From NCBI RefSeq assembly GCF_003182275.1, contig NZ_QGTR01000001.1, positions 534,130-598,129 on the forward strand: a stretch of 64,000 nt of DNA. Reading direction: 5' to 3'. The DNA comes from Hoeflea marina. Its GTDB lineage: Bacteria; Pseudomonadota; Alphaproteobacteria; Rhizobiales; Rhizobiaceae. The notes under the pieces are model-generated. The model did no database searches. It was given only the letters and a program-made list of their open reading frames with translations, and was not told the DNA's origin. This document shows positions 45,386-53,519 of this stretch, in pieces (within the stretch, counting starts at the first letter, position 1; each line of letters starts with the position of its first letter). Position numbers and translations under genes: made by a program.

Positions 45386-46431
45386 AGAACTGCGACGCTC
45401 AAGTCCTGAAATATCAGCGGGATATGGTGAAACTGTCCGATGATGAGCGCATGGACATCAAGGATAAGGCAGACACCAACCGCGAACGTCTCAAGGGAGG
45501 TCTTGCTGCGGACAACAAGCCTGCACCCATTGGCCTGCACACCCAGGGATCGTACTCCATGAAGACCATGATCCAAGAGGAGGACGGGGACTATGACATA
45601 GATGACGGCGTCTATTTTAAGAAGGAGGATCTCGTCGGACCCAACGGGGGCGAAATGTCAGCATTGGCAGTACGAAAGATGATTTGCGATGCACTCCAGG
45701 ACAAGCGCTTCAAGACCGCGCCAGAAGTCCGGAAAAACTGCGTCCGCGTTTACTACGATCAGGGATTCCATGTCGACGTGCCCTCCTACCGCAAGATAGA
45801 GATCAAGGATCCGATATCGGGAGAAATGAAGCCAGCGTGGGAGCTTGCAGGATCGGATTGGAAACGGTCCGATGCGCGATCCGTAACAAAATGGTTCAAG
45901 ACCGCCAACAGCACTCGATGCTCGGATGCAAGTGCGGGGGGGGACCGCGGCCAGTTCGTCCGCATGACTCGGCTGATGAAGAAATTCGCAAAGAGCCGGA
46001 TATCTTGGAAATCCAAGACAACTTCCGGATTTGCAATCTCGCGGCTCGTAGAGGAAAGCTATCTTGAAATAAAGGGCCGGAATGACGAGGCCTTTCGGGA
46101 GCTCATGCGGCAAATCTGTGATCGCTTGGAATACAATGACGAAATCGGGCACCCCACACTAACGGGCGAGAATATTGTCAGTTCCGGCAACCCCAAGGTT
46201 GCTTTCTTTAAGGATTGCCTTGAGGAGAATCTCGTTCATCTTGAGGTACTTGACCATCCCGATTGCACGCACGAGCAGGCGATGAAGGCATGGGATAAGG
46301 TATTCAACTCGGACTGGTTCCGCAGCCAGCCAGATCCCGACGCGGAAAAGAAGATTGACGCCCGAACTACCGCGCCTGTCATCAAAGGTGGTGAAACCCG
46401 CTATGCGACCGACGACGGACGCTTCGCATAG
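45382..46431 (+). CDS. CBASS cyclic dinucleotide synthase (DncV-like CD-NTase)
   Basis: A 349-residue nucleotidyltransferase. The catalytic core is HTQGSYSMKT (residues 53-62) and GDYDIDDG (69-76, the Asp-x-Asp metal site), with the third carboxylate in FHVDVPSY near 131. In DncV this fold makes 3',3'-cGAMP after phage infection. It is shorter than Vibrio DncV (about 436 residues). The chain ends in DDGRFA; a small C-terminal residue suits conjugation by the Cap2 enzyme next door. Exact product unknown. Confidence 0.92.
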   Translation: MKNCDAQVLKYQRDMVKLSDDERMDIKDKADTNRERLKGGLAADNKPAPIGLHTQGSYSMKTMIQEEDGDYDIDDGVYFKKEDLVGPNGGEMSALAVRKMICDALQDKRFKTAPEVRKNCVRVYYDQGFHVDVPSYRKIEIKDPISGEMKPAWELAGSDWKRSDARSVTKWFKTANSTRCSDASAGGDRGQFVRMTRLMKKFAKSRISWKSKTTSGFAISRLVEESYLEIKGRNDEAFRELMRQICDRLEYNDEIGHPTLTGENIVSSGNPKVAFFKDCLEENLVHLEVLDHPDCTHEQAMKAWDKVFNSDWFRSQPDPDAEKKIDARTTAPVIKGGETRYATDDGRFA

Positions 46432-46439
46432 CTTTATTG

Positions 46440-48119
46440 ATGACATATTCTGCAGAAGAAATCGACGCATGGTTTGAATCCTTAGAAGAGGCTTTTCAGG
46501 GAAAGCTCCCTGACGACCATCCGGCCAATAGATTCTATGGCGGAATGGCGTGGCGGGTCCGGACGATGGGGAAGGATATCCTCATTCTAATCGACAGCAA
46601 CTTCCCCTACTCCAAGCCTCAAGCATTTATCGAGCAATACGATGTGTCGCACCCGCAGCCGCATATCGAGCCGTTGCCCAGGTTTGGCGATATGGCGCGG
46701 ATATGTTTGCTGCCCCCAACCATTCCCAGCCATCCTCTTCAAGCCATACAGTCGGCCTTGCGCGATGCTCGAGACCTTCTGAAGGCTAACGAGCGCGGAG
46801 ATGAGGATTATGACTTCGAGGCCGATTTCGGTGCATACTGGAGGCACTACCTGCCTGCAGGATTTCGAGAAGCGAAACTTCATGGTTTTTCCGTCGCTCC
46901 CGCCGGGTCCGGGGTCTTCTTTTATCGTGGCGGATCCTATTTCTGCTTCCCGAACAAATTTTCCATCCGTCGCTGGCATGGGCATCTGACCGGCGAATAC
47001 ATGCGAGATCTGCTGCACTTCCCTATCGTTGAACTCACGAAGCTACCGAGGCCAGACAGGTACCCTCGTGACCTCGCCTCGCTGCTCATGATGCTCAAGC
47101 GGAATACCTTGAATGGAGTGGCAATCGTGGGGGAGAAACTCCGCGCGTGCCCGTCGAGGTTGCCTGTCCTCTTTTCGGGAACGAAGCCGGACGGTGCCGC
47201 TGTAAAGGTCGCCGTGGAACTGGTTATCCGCCGCGATAATAGTGGGCGACCGCTTTCTAAAGCCCATGTCCAATCAAAACTCGCGAACGACGACGTTATC
47301 GCGCTCTACGACATCGCTCCGTTGAACACCCAACACCTCGACGCGGCCCTCACCCGCCTCCCTGGTGCTGCACCTGGACCGATGCATAAAAAGGTAGCGA
47401 TCATCGGATGCGGAGCGCTTGGGTCTGGCATCGCGGTAATGCTCGCGAAGGCGGGCGTGTCCCGCTTCATCTTGGTCGATCAAGATCTTCTAGGCTGGGA
47501 GAATATCCGAAGACACGAACTCGGCGCCGAATGGGTCGGTGTATCCAAGACCGCAGCGATCAAGGCCAGAATCGAGAAGTCGCTTCCTGATATCGAGCAG
47601 GTGGGCGCGTATGCCTGTGGTATACAAGGCCTTCTAGCCTCAAGTCCGAAGCTCCTCGATGATGTCGATCTTGTCATATCCGCGACCGGAGACTGGGCTG
47701 CCGATGTGTTCATTAGTGACAGCGTCACGCTCCCGACCCTCTACTCTTGGGTCGAAGCTTATGCCCTTGCCGGCCATTCTGTAGCCATCTCGGGCAAAGA
47801 GGGCCGTTTCACCGACGGATTTGATGAGGTCGGCAACTTCAAGGGTCGGGCTTCCGTGGCAGGATTGAAAATGCCGCTTGAATGCGGCAACGCAACTTCT
47901 CCATTCGGCGCAATTGAACTAGCTCAGTCGCAGGCTGTGGCCAGTAGGCTCGCGCTTGAAGTCCTTGCCGGTCGACACGACGGGGATGTCTGGAGAACGT
48001 GGACGGCAGAAGAAATCGTCGTGCAACAGGCCGAAGGTCGATGGACTAACTACTGGCTGGAGACGCGCGGCAAACCACCAGTGCTTGGTGGCGTTACCGA
48101 ATGGAAGTGGGCATTCTGA
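46440..48119 (+). CDS. cap2: CBASS E1/E2-like conjugating enzyme Cap2
   Basis: A 559-residue fusion. The N-terminal third resembles an E2 ubiquitin-conjugating domain (FPYSKPQAFIEQYD, with a Cys in ARICLLPP). The C-terminal half is an E1/ThiF adenylation domain with VAIIGCGALGSGIAVML, LVDQDLLGWENIRRHELG and a late Cys in LECGNATSPFG. Cap2 joins the C-terminus of the CD-NTase to target proteins and so primes it. The ATG at 46440 is preferred to the TTG one codon earlier. The stop overlaps cap3 (TGATG). Confidence 0.93.
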   Translation: MTYSAEEIDAWFESLEEAFQGKLPDDHPANRFYGGMAWRVRTMGKDILILIDSNFPYSKPQAFIEQYDVSHPQPHIEPLPRFGDMARICLLPPTIPSHPLQAIQSALRDARDLLKANERGDEDYDFEADFGAYWRHYLPAGFREAKLHGFSVAPAGSGVFFYRGGSYFCFPNKFSIRRWHGHLTGEYMRDLLHFPIVELTKLPRPDRYPRDLASLLMMLKRNTLNGVAIVGEKLRACPSRLPVLFSGTKPDGAAVKVAVELVIRRDNSGRPLSKAHVQSKLANDDVIALYDIAPLNTQHLDAALTRLPGAAPGPMHKKVAIIGCGALGSGIAVMLAKAGVSRFILVDQDLLGWENIRRHELGAEWVGVSKTAAIKARIEKSLPDIEQVGAYACGIQGLLASSPKLLDDVDLVISATGDWAADVFISDSVTLPTLYSWVEAYALAGHSVAISGKEGRFTDGFDEVGNFKGRASVAGLKMPLECGNATSPFGAIELAQSQAVASRLALEVLAGRHDGDVWRTWTAEEIVVQQAEGRWTNYWLETRGKPPVLGGVTEWKWAF

Positions 48120-48634
48120 TGACAGGGTGTGTGTACAAATTCGAAGGTCTGGAGGTCGAAATTGCCTCAGAGGCATTAATTACGATGATGGCAAATCGTC
48201 AAAAGGGAATTTTTTCCCGGGAAACGGGTGGCCAGATGTTTGCACGACTGGCATCCGGAAAATGGACCATCGAAGTGGCAACGGGTGCGCGCCCGGGAGA
48301 TAGGCGAGGTCGGCTTCATTTTTGGCCGGACAGAAAGGCCGAGCAGGACGAAATCAACGAGTTCTATAGGAAAGGCCTCGATTTCGTTGGTGATTGGCAC
48401 ACTCATCCTGAGGATATACCTCGCCCCTCGCCGCAAGATTCAAGAAGTATCGAGAACATGGTTCGCCAATCCGTCCACGAACTCCCTGGCATGCTGATGT
48501 GCATAGTGGGTAGGGCCGAACCTCCCCACGGCCTCTGGCTGTCATTCCACCTACGAGATGGTCGAGTAGCTGCTGTCGGACGGCCTGTTGTGACAGAGGA
48601 AAAGAGATCCTATCGTCGGCGGAGGTTTATCTAA
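48119..48634 (+). CDS. cap3: CBASS JAB/JAMM deconjugating peptidase Cap3
   Basis: A 171-residue zinc isopeptidase that reverses Cap2 conjugation. The JAMM site is complete: Glu35 in RETGGQMF, His94-x-His96 in GDWHTHPEDIPRPSPQD, Ser104 and Asp107. It shares its start with the last bases of cap2. An in-frame ATG at 48101 would add 6 residues and is less likely. As the last gene it closes the four-gene type II operon. Confidence 0.93.
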   Translation: MTGCVYKFEGLEVEIASEALITMMANRQKGIFSRETGGQMFARLASGKWTIEVATGARPGDRRGRLHFWPDRKAEQDEINEFYRKGLDFVGDWHTHPEDIPRPSPQDSRSIENMVRQSVHELPGMLMCIVGRAEPPHGLWLSFHLRDGRVAAVGRPVVTEEKRSYRRRRFI

Positions 48635-48637
48635 AAT

Positions 48638-48679
48638 TTAGCTGGACGGGGCGAATACCGCGTCGCGATTTCCAGCTAA
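48638..48679. terminator. Possible hairpin after cap3
   Basis: TTAGCTGG (48638-48645) pairs with CCAGCTAA (48672-48679), starting 4 bases after the cap3 stop. The loop is long (26 nt) and there is no T-run, so this is only a weak terminator candidate. Confidence 0.3.
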
Positions 48680-49059
48680 TGTGCGAATTCGCAGCTCGGA
48701 CGGCATGAAACACGTGTGGCGCAAATTGGTCTCTCTCCGCAAGTCCTCAGCCTCACATTTTATCAAGCCGGATTCTCAGCCGGTGATGGTGGCCAATATC
48801 AGTGCCCCTAGCCTGCCCGCTCGGGCACGGGTCCTGTGTGCCGACGCTGCGCCTGTGCGGTAAGCGCATCGTTGCCTGGGCAGAGGATGCGCCCGGACAT
48901 GCAGTGCGACCCTGAACTCCACTTCAGCGCGCAGATACCCGAGGCGCTCAATGCGATCCTGCGCGATCTCATCGACGACTGCCGCCGGGCATGACCCTGG
49001 AGGACGCCCTGCCCGGCGGCAGCCGTCGAACTCGGACCGCGTCGCGCGCGCGGCGGCCG
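48680..49059. other. Intergenic right flank of CBASS, with one very small frame
   Basis: Mostly without features. A short frame at 48887-48994 (+) would encode 35 residues (ending DLIDDCRRA) that look protein-like (ALNAILRDLIDDCRR) but have no good ribosome-binding site. It may be a fragment of a gene left at the insertion point. It lies downstream of CBASS and converges with tonB. Confidence 0.3.
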
Positions 49060-50055
49060 TCAGCGGTTGAAGGCCACCGGCACGCTGAACGGCCAGGAGG
49101 ATCGGCCGGCTCCGCCGGGTATCGGCGGAAACGGCGCGGCGCGGCGCACGGTCTCGATCGCCGCGGTGTCGAGCAGCGACGATCCGGACGAGCGCACCAG
49201 GCGCACGCCGCTCACCGAGCCGCTGGAGGCCACCACGAAGCCGACGACGGCTTCGCCGCGGATGCGCTGCGAGCGGGCTTCCGCCGGATAGCGCAGCGCG
49301 CGCCGGAGTTTTGACGCAACCTTGCCGGGATAGTTCGACACCGCTGCGTTGCCGGCACGTGCACTGTTGCCGCTGGCGGCGCGGGCGCCGCCCCTGGTCG
49401 CATTGGCGTTGGACTGGCCACCGTTGCCGGCCTGGGCTTTCGGCTTGGCGGGTGGCTTGGGCCTTGCCTTCGCGGGCTTTGCCTTGACCGGCCGCGGCTT
49501 CTCGGCGGCGCTGGCTGTCTTCGGCTCGGGCTCCGGCACCGGGCGTGCCACCGGCAGCGGGATTTCCATCTCGGCGACGGGATCGGGCTCGGCCTCCACG
49601 ACCGTGGCGGCCGGCGCCGCGATGGCGACATCGGCGGCGATCGCGGCCACTTCGGCCACCGGCTCGGCCTCCACGGCGACCTCAGGCTGCACCGGCGTTG
49701 CCGTCTCGACGGCCTGCGTCTCGGGTGGCGCCGGCGCGGCCTCTATGACCGCGCTCGCCGCGGCCACGTCCACCGGCTCTGCGGCCTCGACCGCCTCTGC
49801 AGTCACCGGCTCGGCCGGCTCGTCGACGGCGACGGCCTCCTCGGCGGAAGGCTCCGTCACCGCCTCGAGCGTCTCGACGGCCTCGCCGGAGGCCATCATG
49901 TCGGAGAACGAATTGCCGGCCAGAGACAGCACCACCGGACTGCCGCCGGCGATCTCGACCGCAGGCTCCACCGGCTCGAACAGGCCGGCGACCGCCACAT
50001 GGGCGATGGCCGACAGTGCCAGGGCCGCGGTCCATTGCTTGTAGCCGAGCTTCAT
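49060..50055 (-). CDS. tonB: TonB family energy transducer
   Basis: A 331-residue protein. One N-terminal membrane anchor (AALALSAIAHVAVAGLF) is followed by a long Pro/Ala/Glu-rich periplasm-spanning region and a C-terminal TonB domain (YPGKVASKLRRALRYPAEAR, then GEAVVGFVVASSG and AIETVRRAAPFPPIP). It passes energy from ExbB-ExbD to outer-membrane receptors, here most likely for heme. It is last in a leftward operon, overlapping the second exbD by 4 bases. No receptor gene lies in the window. Confidence 0.9.
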   Translation of the reverse strand: MKLGYKQWTAALALSAIAHVAVAGLFEPVEPAVEIAGGSPVVLSLAGNSFSDMMASGEAVETLEAVTEPSAEEAVAVDEPAEPVTAEAVEAAEPVDVAAASAVIEAAPAPPETQAVETATPVQPEVAVEAEPVAEVAAIAADVAIAAPAATVVEAEPDPVAEMEIPLPVARPVPEPEPKTASAAEKPRPVKAKPAKARPKPPAKPKAQAGNGGQSNANATRGGARAASGNSARAGNAAVSNYPGKVASKLRRALRYPAEARSQRIRGEAVVGFVVASSGSVSGVRLVRSSGSSLLDTAAIETVRRAAPFPPIPGGAGRSSWPFSVPVAFNR

Positions 50056-50456
50056 GCCCCTGCTCTCCTTGTGATCACCAGCACCTTGCCCGCGCCAAGG
50101 CTGCGGAATTCCTCTAGAATTTCCAGGAGCCGGCGGGCCGGAAGATCCTTGTCGGCCACCAGCTTGATGTCCGGCGCCCCGCCGTCGCCACCGCTTTCGG
50201 CGCTGCGGGTCTCAAGAAAGGCGGCGGCGGTGACCGGCTCGCCGCGGTAATAGAGTTGCCCGTCACGCCGTGCCGAGACGGCGTCGGGCGGACCGCTGGC
50301 GTCGGCCTGGCTGGTCTCGACCATGCTGACATCGCCGTCGAGCGGCGGCGTCAGCGAACCGGCGATGAGGAAGAAGATCAGCAGCAGGAACACCACGTTG
50401 ATCAGCGCGATGGTGCCTTCGGGGCGGCGTCTGGGAACCGGGCGGGCGATTTTCAT
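50052..50456 (-). CDS. exbD: Biopolymer transport protein ExbD (second copy)
   Basis: A 134-residue protein with one membrane helix (TIALINVVFLLLIFFLIAGSL, interrupted here in reading by none of the usual charges except the proximal Asp variant) and a small periplasmic domain (LLEILEEFRSLGAGKVLVIT). The N-terminal PRRRPEGTIALINVVFLLL matches ExbD/TolR, though the membrane Asp that normally carries protons appears as Asn in ALINVVF. The adjacent paralogue keeps the Asp. It overlaps tonB at its end. Confidence 0.85.
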   Translation of the reverse strand: MKIARPVPRRRPEGTIALINVVFLLLIFFLIAGSLTPPLDGDVSMVETSQADASGPPDAVSARRDGQLYYRGEPVTAAAFLETRSAESGGDGGAPDIKLVADKDLPARRLLEILEEFRSLGAGKVLVITRRAGA

Positions 50457-50464
50457 GATCGGTC

Positions 50465-50845
50465 CTAACGGGCGACGGATACGTCGAGGCCGGCGGCGCG
50501 GAATGCCTCCAGCGCGCTGACCAGGTCCTGCGACAGCCCCTCAACGCCGACCAGCACCAGGCCGGACGTGGCACCGGTCTGTTTCAGCAGCGCCAGCCGG
50601 TCTTCAAGCCCGTCGGCATCGGTGATCTCGCCGTTGACCTCGAAACCCGCCGCCGTCAGCCGCAGCAGCACGCCGGGCTTGCCGGCGGCGACAGCCCCGC
50701 CCTGCCCGGCCATCGCCACGTCCACCTGGGCGAAGCGGGTGAAGGTGGATGTCAGCATGAAAAACAGCAGCAGCAGGAAGATGACGTCGATGAGCGATGT
50801 CAGCGACAGGCGTCTGGCCCGGCGCGGACCGGCGTCAATGCGCAT
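50465..50845 (-). CDS. exbD: Biopolymer transport protein ExbD (first copy)
   Basis: A 126-residue ExbD with cytoplasmic RRARRLSLTSLIDVIFLLLL, where the Asp in LIDVIF is the proton-carrying membrane residue. The periplasmic part (FEVNGEITDADGLEDRLALL) is short. ExbD and ExbB form the proton-driven motor that feeds TonB. It overlaps exbB by 11 bases, which argues for coupled translation. Confidence 0.9.
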   Translation of the reverse strand: MRIDAGPRRARRLSLTSLIDVIFLLLLFFMLTSTFTRFAQVDVAMAGQGGAVAAGKPGVLLRLTAAGFEVNGEITDADGLEDRLALLKQTGATSGLVLVGVEGLSQDLVSALEAFRAAGLDVSVAR

Positions 50846-51536
50846 GGCGCAGCTCCATCAGGCTGGTTCCGCCGGCCCGGGCCGCGCCGGCGTCGTCCGG
50901 CTGCGCCGGCCGTCCGGCCGAGAGCACCTGGGTGATGGTGGTTTCGATCGCCACCCGCTCGTCCTCGATCCGGGTCTCGAACCAGGTCAGCACCACAGAG
51001 ACCGGCATGGCGATGGCAAGCCCGACCGCGGTGGTCAGCAAAGCCACCCAGATGCCGCCGGCGAGGATCGACGGATCGACGACGGCGCCGGCGCCCTGCA
51101 GCTTGCGGAACGCCTCGATCATGCCGAGGACCGTGCCGAAAAGGCCGAGCAGCGGCGACAGCTGCACGACGGTGTCGAGGAAGGCCATGCCGCCGCGCAG
51201 CTCGTGCAGCTTGTGCATGGCCAGCGACGCCACCTGCTCCTCGATCTCCGATTTGCTGGCGCGGCCGTTGGAGGACAGCGAGAAGGTCAGCGCCACGCAA
51301 CTGGCGAGCGCGCCGCGCGCGGGGGCGACGAGCGCCCTCGCCTCGGGCCGGTTGCCGTGAACCCAGGCCATCACCGCGGCCTCCGCCGTCTTGCGCCGGC
51401 CGACGCCCGCGCGGACGAACTGCAGCAGCTTCAATGCGATGACCGCCACAGCCAGCACGGAGACGAGAAACAGCACGGCGACAACCGGGCCGCCGAGATC
51501 GAGGATGGATTTGAGTTGGTCTATACCGGACTGCAT
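50835..51536 (-). CDS. exbB: MotA/TolQ/ExbB proton channel protein
   Basis: A 233-residue inner-membrane protein with three membrane segments (AVLFLVSVLAVAVIALKLL, LLGLFGTVLGMIEAF and WVALLTTAVGLAIAMPVSVV). The motif LSPLLGLFGTVLGMIEAF is the ExbB/TolQ signature. CAGGAG lies six bases ahead of the ATG. It follows the small secreted protein gene by 11 bp and overlaps exbD. Confidence 0.94.
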   Translation of the reverse strand: MQSGIDQLKSILDLGGPVVAVLFLVSVLAVAVIALKLLQFVRAGVGRRKTAEAAVMAWVHGNRPEARALVAPARGALASCVALTFSLSSNGRASKSEIEEQVASLAMHKLHELRGGMAFLDTVVQLSPLLGLFGTVLGMIEAFRKLQGAGAVVDPSILAGGIWVALLTTAVGLAIAMPVSVVLTWFETRIEDERVAIETTITQVLSAGRPAQPDDAGAARAGGTSLMELRHAH

Positions 51537-51547
51537 GGGAGCTCCTG

Positions 51548-52045
51548 TCAGCGGCCGAAGAGGATGGACGTGCGGCTTGCGGTCTTAAGGCCGGCCAGGC
51601 AGGCCTGCGGCTCGACGCCGTCGCCCTTGCAGGCAGCCGCGTCGTTGACCAGCAGCCGGCCGACGGCGCCGCAGGACAGGCCGGGCAGGTCGAAGCGCTT
51701 GACGGTGGTCTTGTCGGCGGCCATGGCGCCGAAATCAAAGCGAACCAGCCTGTCGACCAGACCGTCGCCGTCAAAGACGACGATCTCGTAGGCGAGCTCG
51801 TCCAGCGCCCCGCCCAGCCGATTGACGGCAACGAAGGTCGTGCGGCAGGCGCCCGCCTCGTCGCCGGCCTTGTTGAGCTCGAGACTGATGCTTCCGGCCG
51901 GTGCGGCCGGGGTGGTGTCCTGCGCCGAGGCAGTCGTTCCGGCCGCCGCCAGCGCCAGCGCCGCCAGCCACACGGAGGCCTGCCGGCGCGACGGCGAAGC
52001 CGCGGCTGGTCTCATGATTCCGGGTGTGTTTTCCGTCAGCCCCAT
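51548..52045 (-). CDS. Periplasmic protein of unknown function at head of tonB operon
   Basis: A 165-residue protein with a signal-like N-terminus (VWLAALALAAAGTTASAQ). The mature part is beta-rich with four cysteines (GACRTTFVAVNRLGGALDEL, LSCGAVGRLL, AACKG, QACLAG), which suggests two disulphides. It has the look of a Tat/periplasmic helper of unknown task; similar genes accompany rhizobial exbB-exbD-tonB clusters. The ATG at 52045 with GGGAGA before it is chosen over a longer open frame to 52120. Confidence 0.65.
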   Translation of the reverse strand: MGLTENTPGIMRPAAASPSRRQASVWLAALALAAAGTTASAQDTTPAAPAGSISLELNKAGDEAGACRTTFVAVNRLGGALDELAYEIVVFDGDGLVDRLVRFDFGAMAADKTTVKRFDLPGLSCGAVGRLLVNDAAACKGDGVEPQACLAGLKTASRTSILFGR

Positions 52046-52154
52046 TGCCGTCTCCCTGCAGTCAGTGTGTCCGTATCGGCCGGCCGAGGCTGGCATGCTC
52101 GACCGGAGCAAAAATAACATGAGTGGTTCACTCCGGTATTGCCTCCGCTACAAA

Positions 52155-52172
52155 ACATGACTATTCATGTCA
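52155..52172. promoter_or_regulatory. Iron-responsive box candidate (TGA-N9-TCA)
   Basis: TGA at 52158-52160 and TCA at 52170-52172 are nine bases apart, the spacing described for the RirA-type iron-responsive operator of Rhizobiales. The same place is a perfect inverted repeat, ACATGA then CTAT then TCATGT (52155-52170). It lies between the divergent tonB-side and hemP-side operons and could repress both when iron is plentiful. Not tested; ~1 match per few hundred bases is expected for the bare TGA-N9-TCA, so the palindrome is the better evidence. Confidence 0.5.
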
Positions 52173-52245
52173 AGTATTATCGACGAATTTGCGGCCCAGC
52201 CAGCATGATCTGCCAGCCCGGTGCACCCAGAGAGACCCCCTTGCT

Positions 52246-52449
52246 ATGAAAGACACCAGCACGGCCAGCGGACCGGGCCAGCGAACCGCTGGGGACATCC
52301 CGCCTGCTGGCACCGACCGCCGCACCGACAGCTATGTCTATTCGACGGACATCCTGTTTCGTGGCCGGGGTGAAATCACCATCCGGCATGAGGACACCTT
52401 TTACCGGCTGAAGATCACCCGGCAGGGCAAACTGATTCTGAACAAATGA
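52246..52449 (+). CDS. hemP: Hemin uptake protein HemP
   Basis: A 67-residue HemP/HmuP-type protein. The C-terminal half, YSTDILFRGRGEITIRHEDT then FYRLKITRQGKLILNK, is the family signature. HmuP has been described as a regulator of heme receptor expression in rhizobia. The ATG at 52246 is internal to a longer open frame; it is preferred because family members begin close to this point. Confidence 0.9.
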   Translation: MKDTSTASGPGQRTAGDIPPAGTDRRTDSYVYSTDILFRGRGEITIRHEDTFYRLKITRQGKLILNK

Positions 52450-52463
52450 AAGGGCTTGCAGCC

Positions 52464-53519
52464 ATGACGACACGACTTTCCCCGGCCCGGATCCGTGCCG
52501 AGCAACTCGACAACCCGAAGATGCGAGCCCGCGACCTCGCCGGCCAGCTCGGCATTTCCGAAGCGGCCCTGGTTGCCGCCGGCTGCGGCGCCGGCACGGT
52601 CCGCCTCGACGCGCCGATGCCGACGATTTTCCCGCTGCTCGAATCGCTCGGCGAAGTCATGGCGCTGACCCGCAACGAGTCGGCCGTGCACGAGAAGATC
52701 GGCGTCTATGACAATTTCATCGCCGGCAAGCACGCCTCGATGATGCTGGGCGCCGAGATCGACATGCGGATGTTTCCCGGGCACTGGGCGCATGCCTTCT
52801 CGGTCGAGACGACGACCGCCGAGGGCGAGACCCGGCGCAGCCTGCAGTTCTTCGACAAGGCGGGCGATGCCCTGCACAAGATCCACCTGCGCGCCGCTTC
52901 CAGTGACGAAGCCTGGGCGGGCATCACCCGATCGCTGGCGCATACGGACCAGTCCTGCGAATTCGAGGCCGAGATCATCGCGGCTCCCGCGGCTGCCGAG
53001 AATGACGACAACGTGCCGCTCGACGACCTGCGCCGCCGCTGGCAGTCGATGACCGACACTCATCAGTTCGTCTCCATCCTCAAGGTCCTCAAGCTCTCGC
53101 GTCTGCGCGCGCTCGAAAGCATCGGCCCGGAATTTGCCGAGCGCATCCTGGCCGGGAGCGTCGCCACCATGATGCTTGCCGCCGCCGATGCCGCCGTGCC
53201 GATCATGGTCTTCGTCGGCAATCGCGGCTGCATCCAGATCCATTCCGGCCCGATAAAGTCGATCAGGAGCATGGGCCCGTGGCTCAATGTGATGGACGCC
53301 GATTTCCATCTGCATCTGCGCACCGACCGCATCGCCGGTGCCTGGCTGGTGCGCAAGCCCACCGACAAGGGCTATGTCACCTCGCTGGAAGCCTATGATC
53401 AGGCCGGCGAACTCATCATCCAGTTCTTCGGCAAGCGCATAGAGGGCCAGGACGAACGCACCGAGTGGCGCACCGTCATGGAAAGCCTGCCGCGCCTGGA
53501 ACTGGCAGGTGCGGCATGA
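52464..53519 (+). CDS. hmuS: Heme-degrading/heme-trafficking protein HmuS
   Basis: A 351-residue ChuX/HemS-fold protein with two tandem repeats, each with a pattern such as RNESAVHEKIGVYDN and LRTDRIAGAWLVRKPT. HmuS carries or breaks down heme in the cytosol. The ATG at 52464 is preceded by AAAGGG; an upstream ATG at 52446 overlaps the hemP stop but has no clear ribosome-binding site. It overlaps hmuT by 4 bases. Confidence 0.92.
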   Translation: MTTRLSPARIRAEQLDNPKMRARDLAGQLGISEAALVAAGCGAGTVRLDAPMPTIFPLLESLGEVMALTRNESAVHEKIGVYDNFIAGKHASMMLGAEIDMRMFPGHWAHAFSVETTTAEGETRRSLQFFDKAGDALHKIHLRAASSDEAWAGITRSLAHTDQSCEFEAEIIAAPAAAENDDNVPLDDLRRRWQSMTDTHQFVSILKVLKLSRLRALESIGPEFAERILAGSVATMMLAAADAAVPIMVFVGNRGCIQIHSGPIKSIRSMGPWLNVMDADFHLHLRTDRIAGAWLVRKPTDKGYVTSLEAYDQAGELIIQFFGKRIEGQDERTEWRTVMESLPRLELAGAA

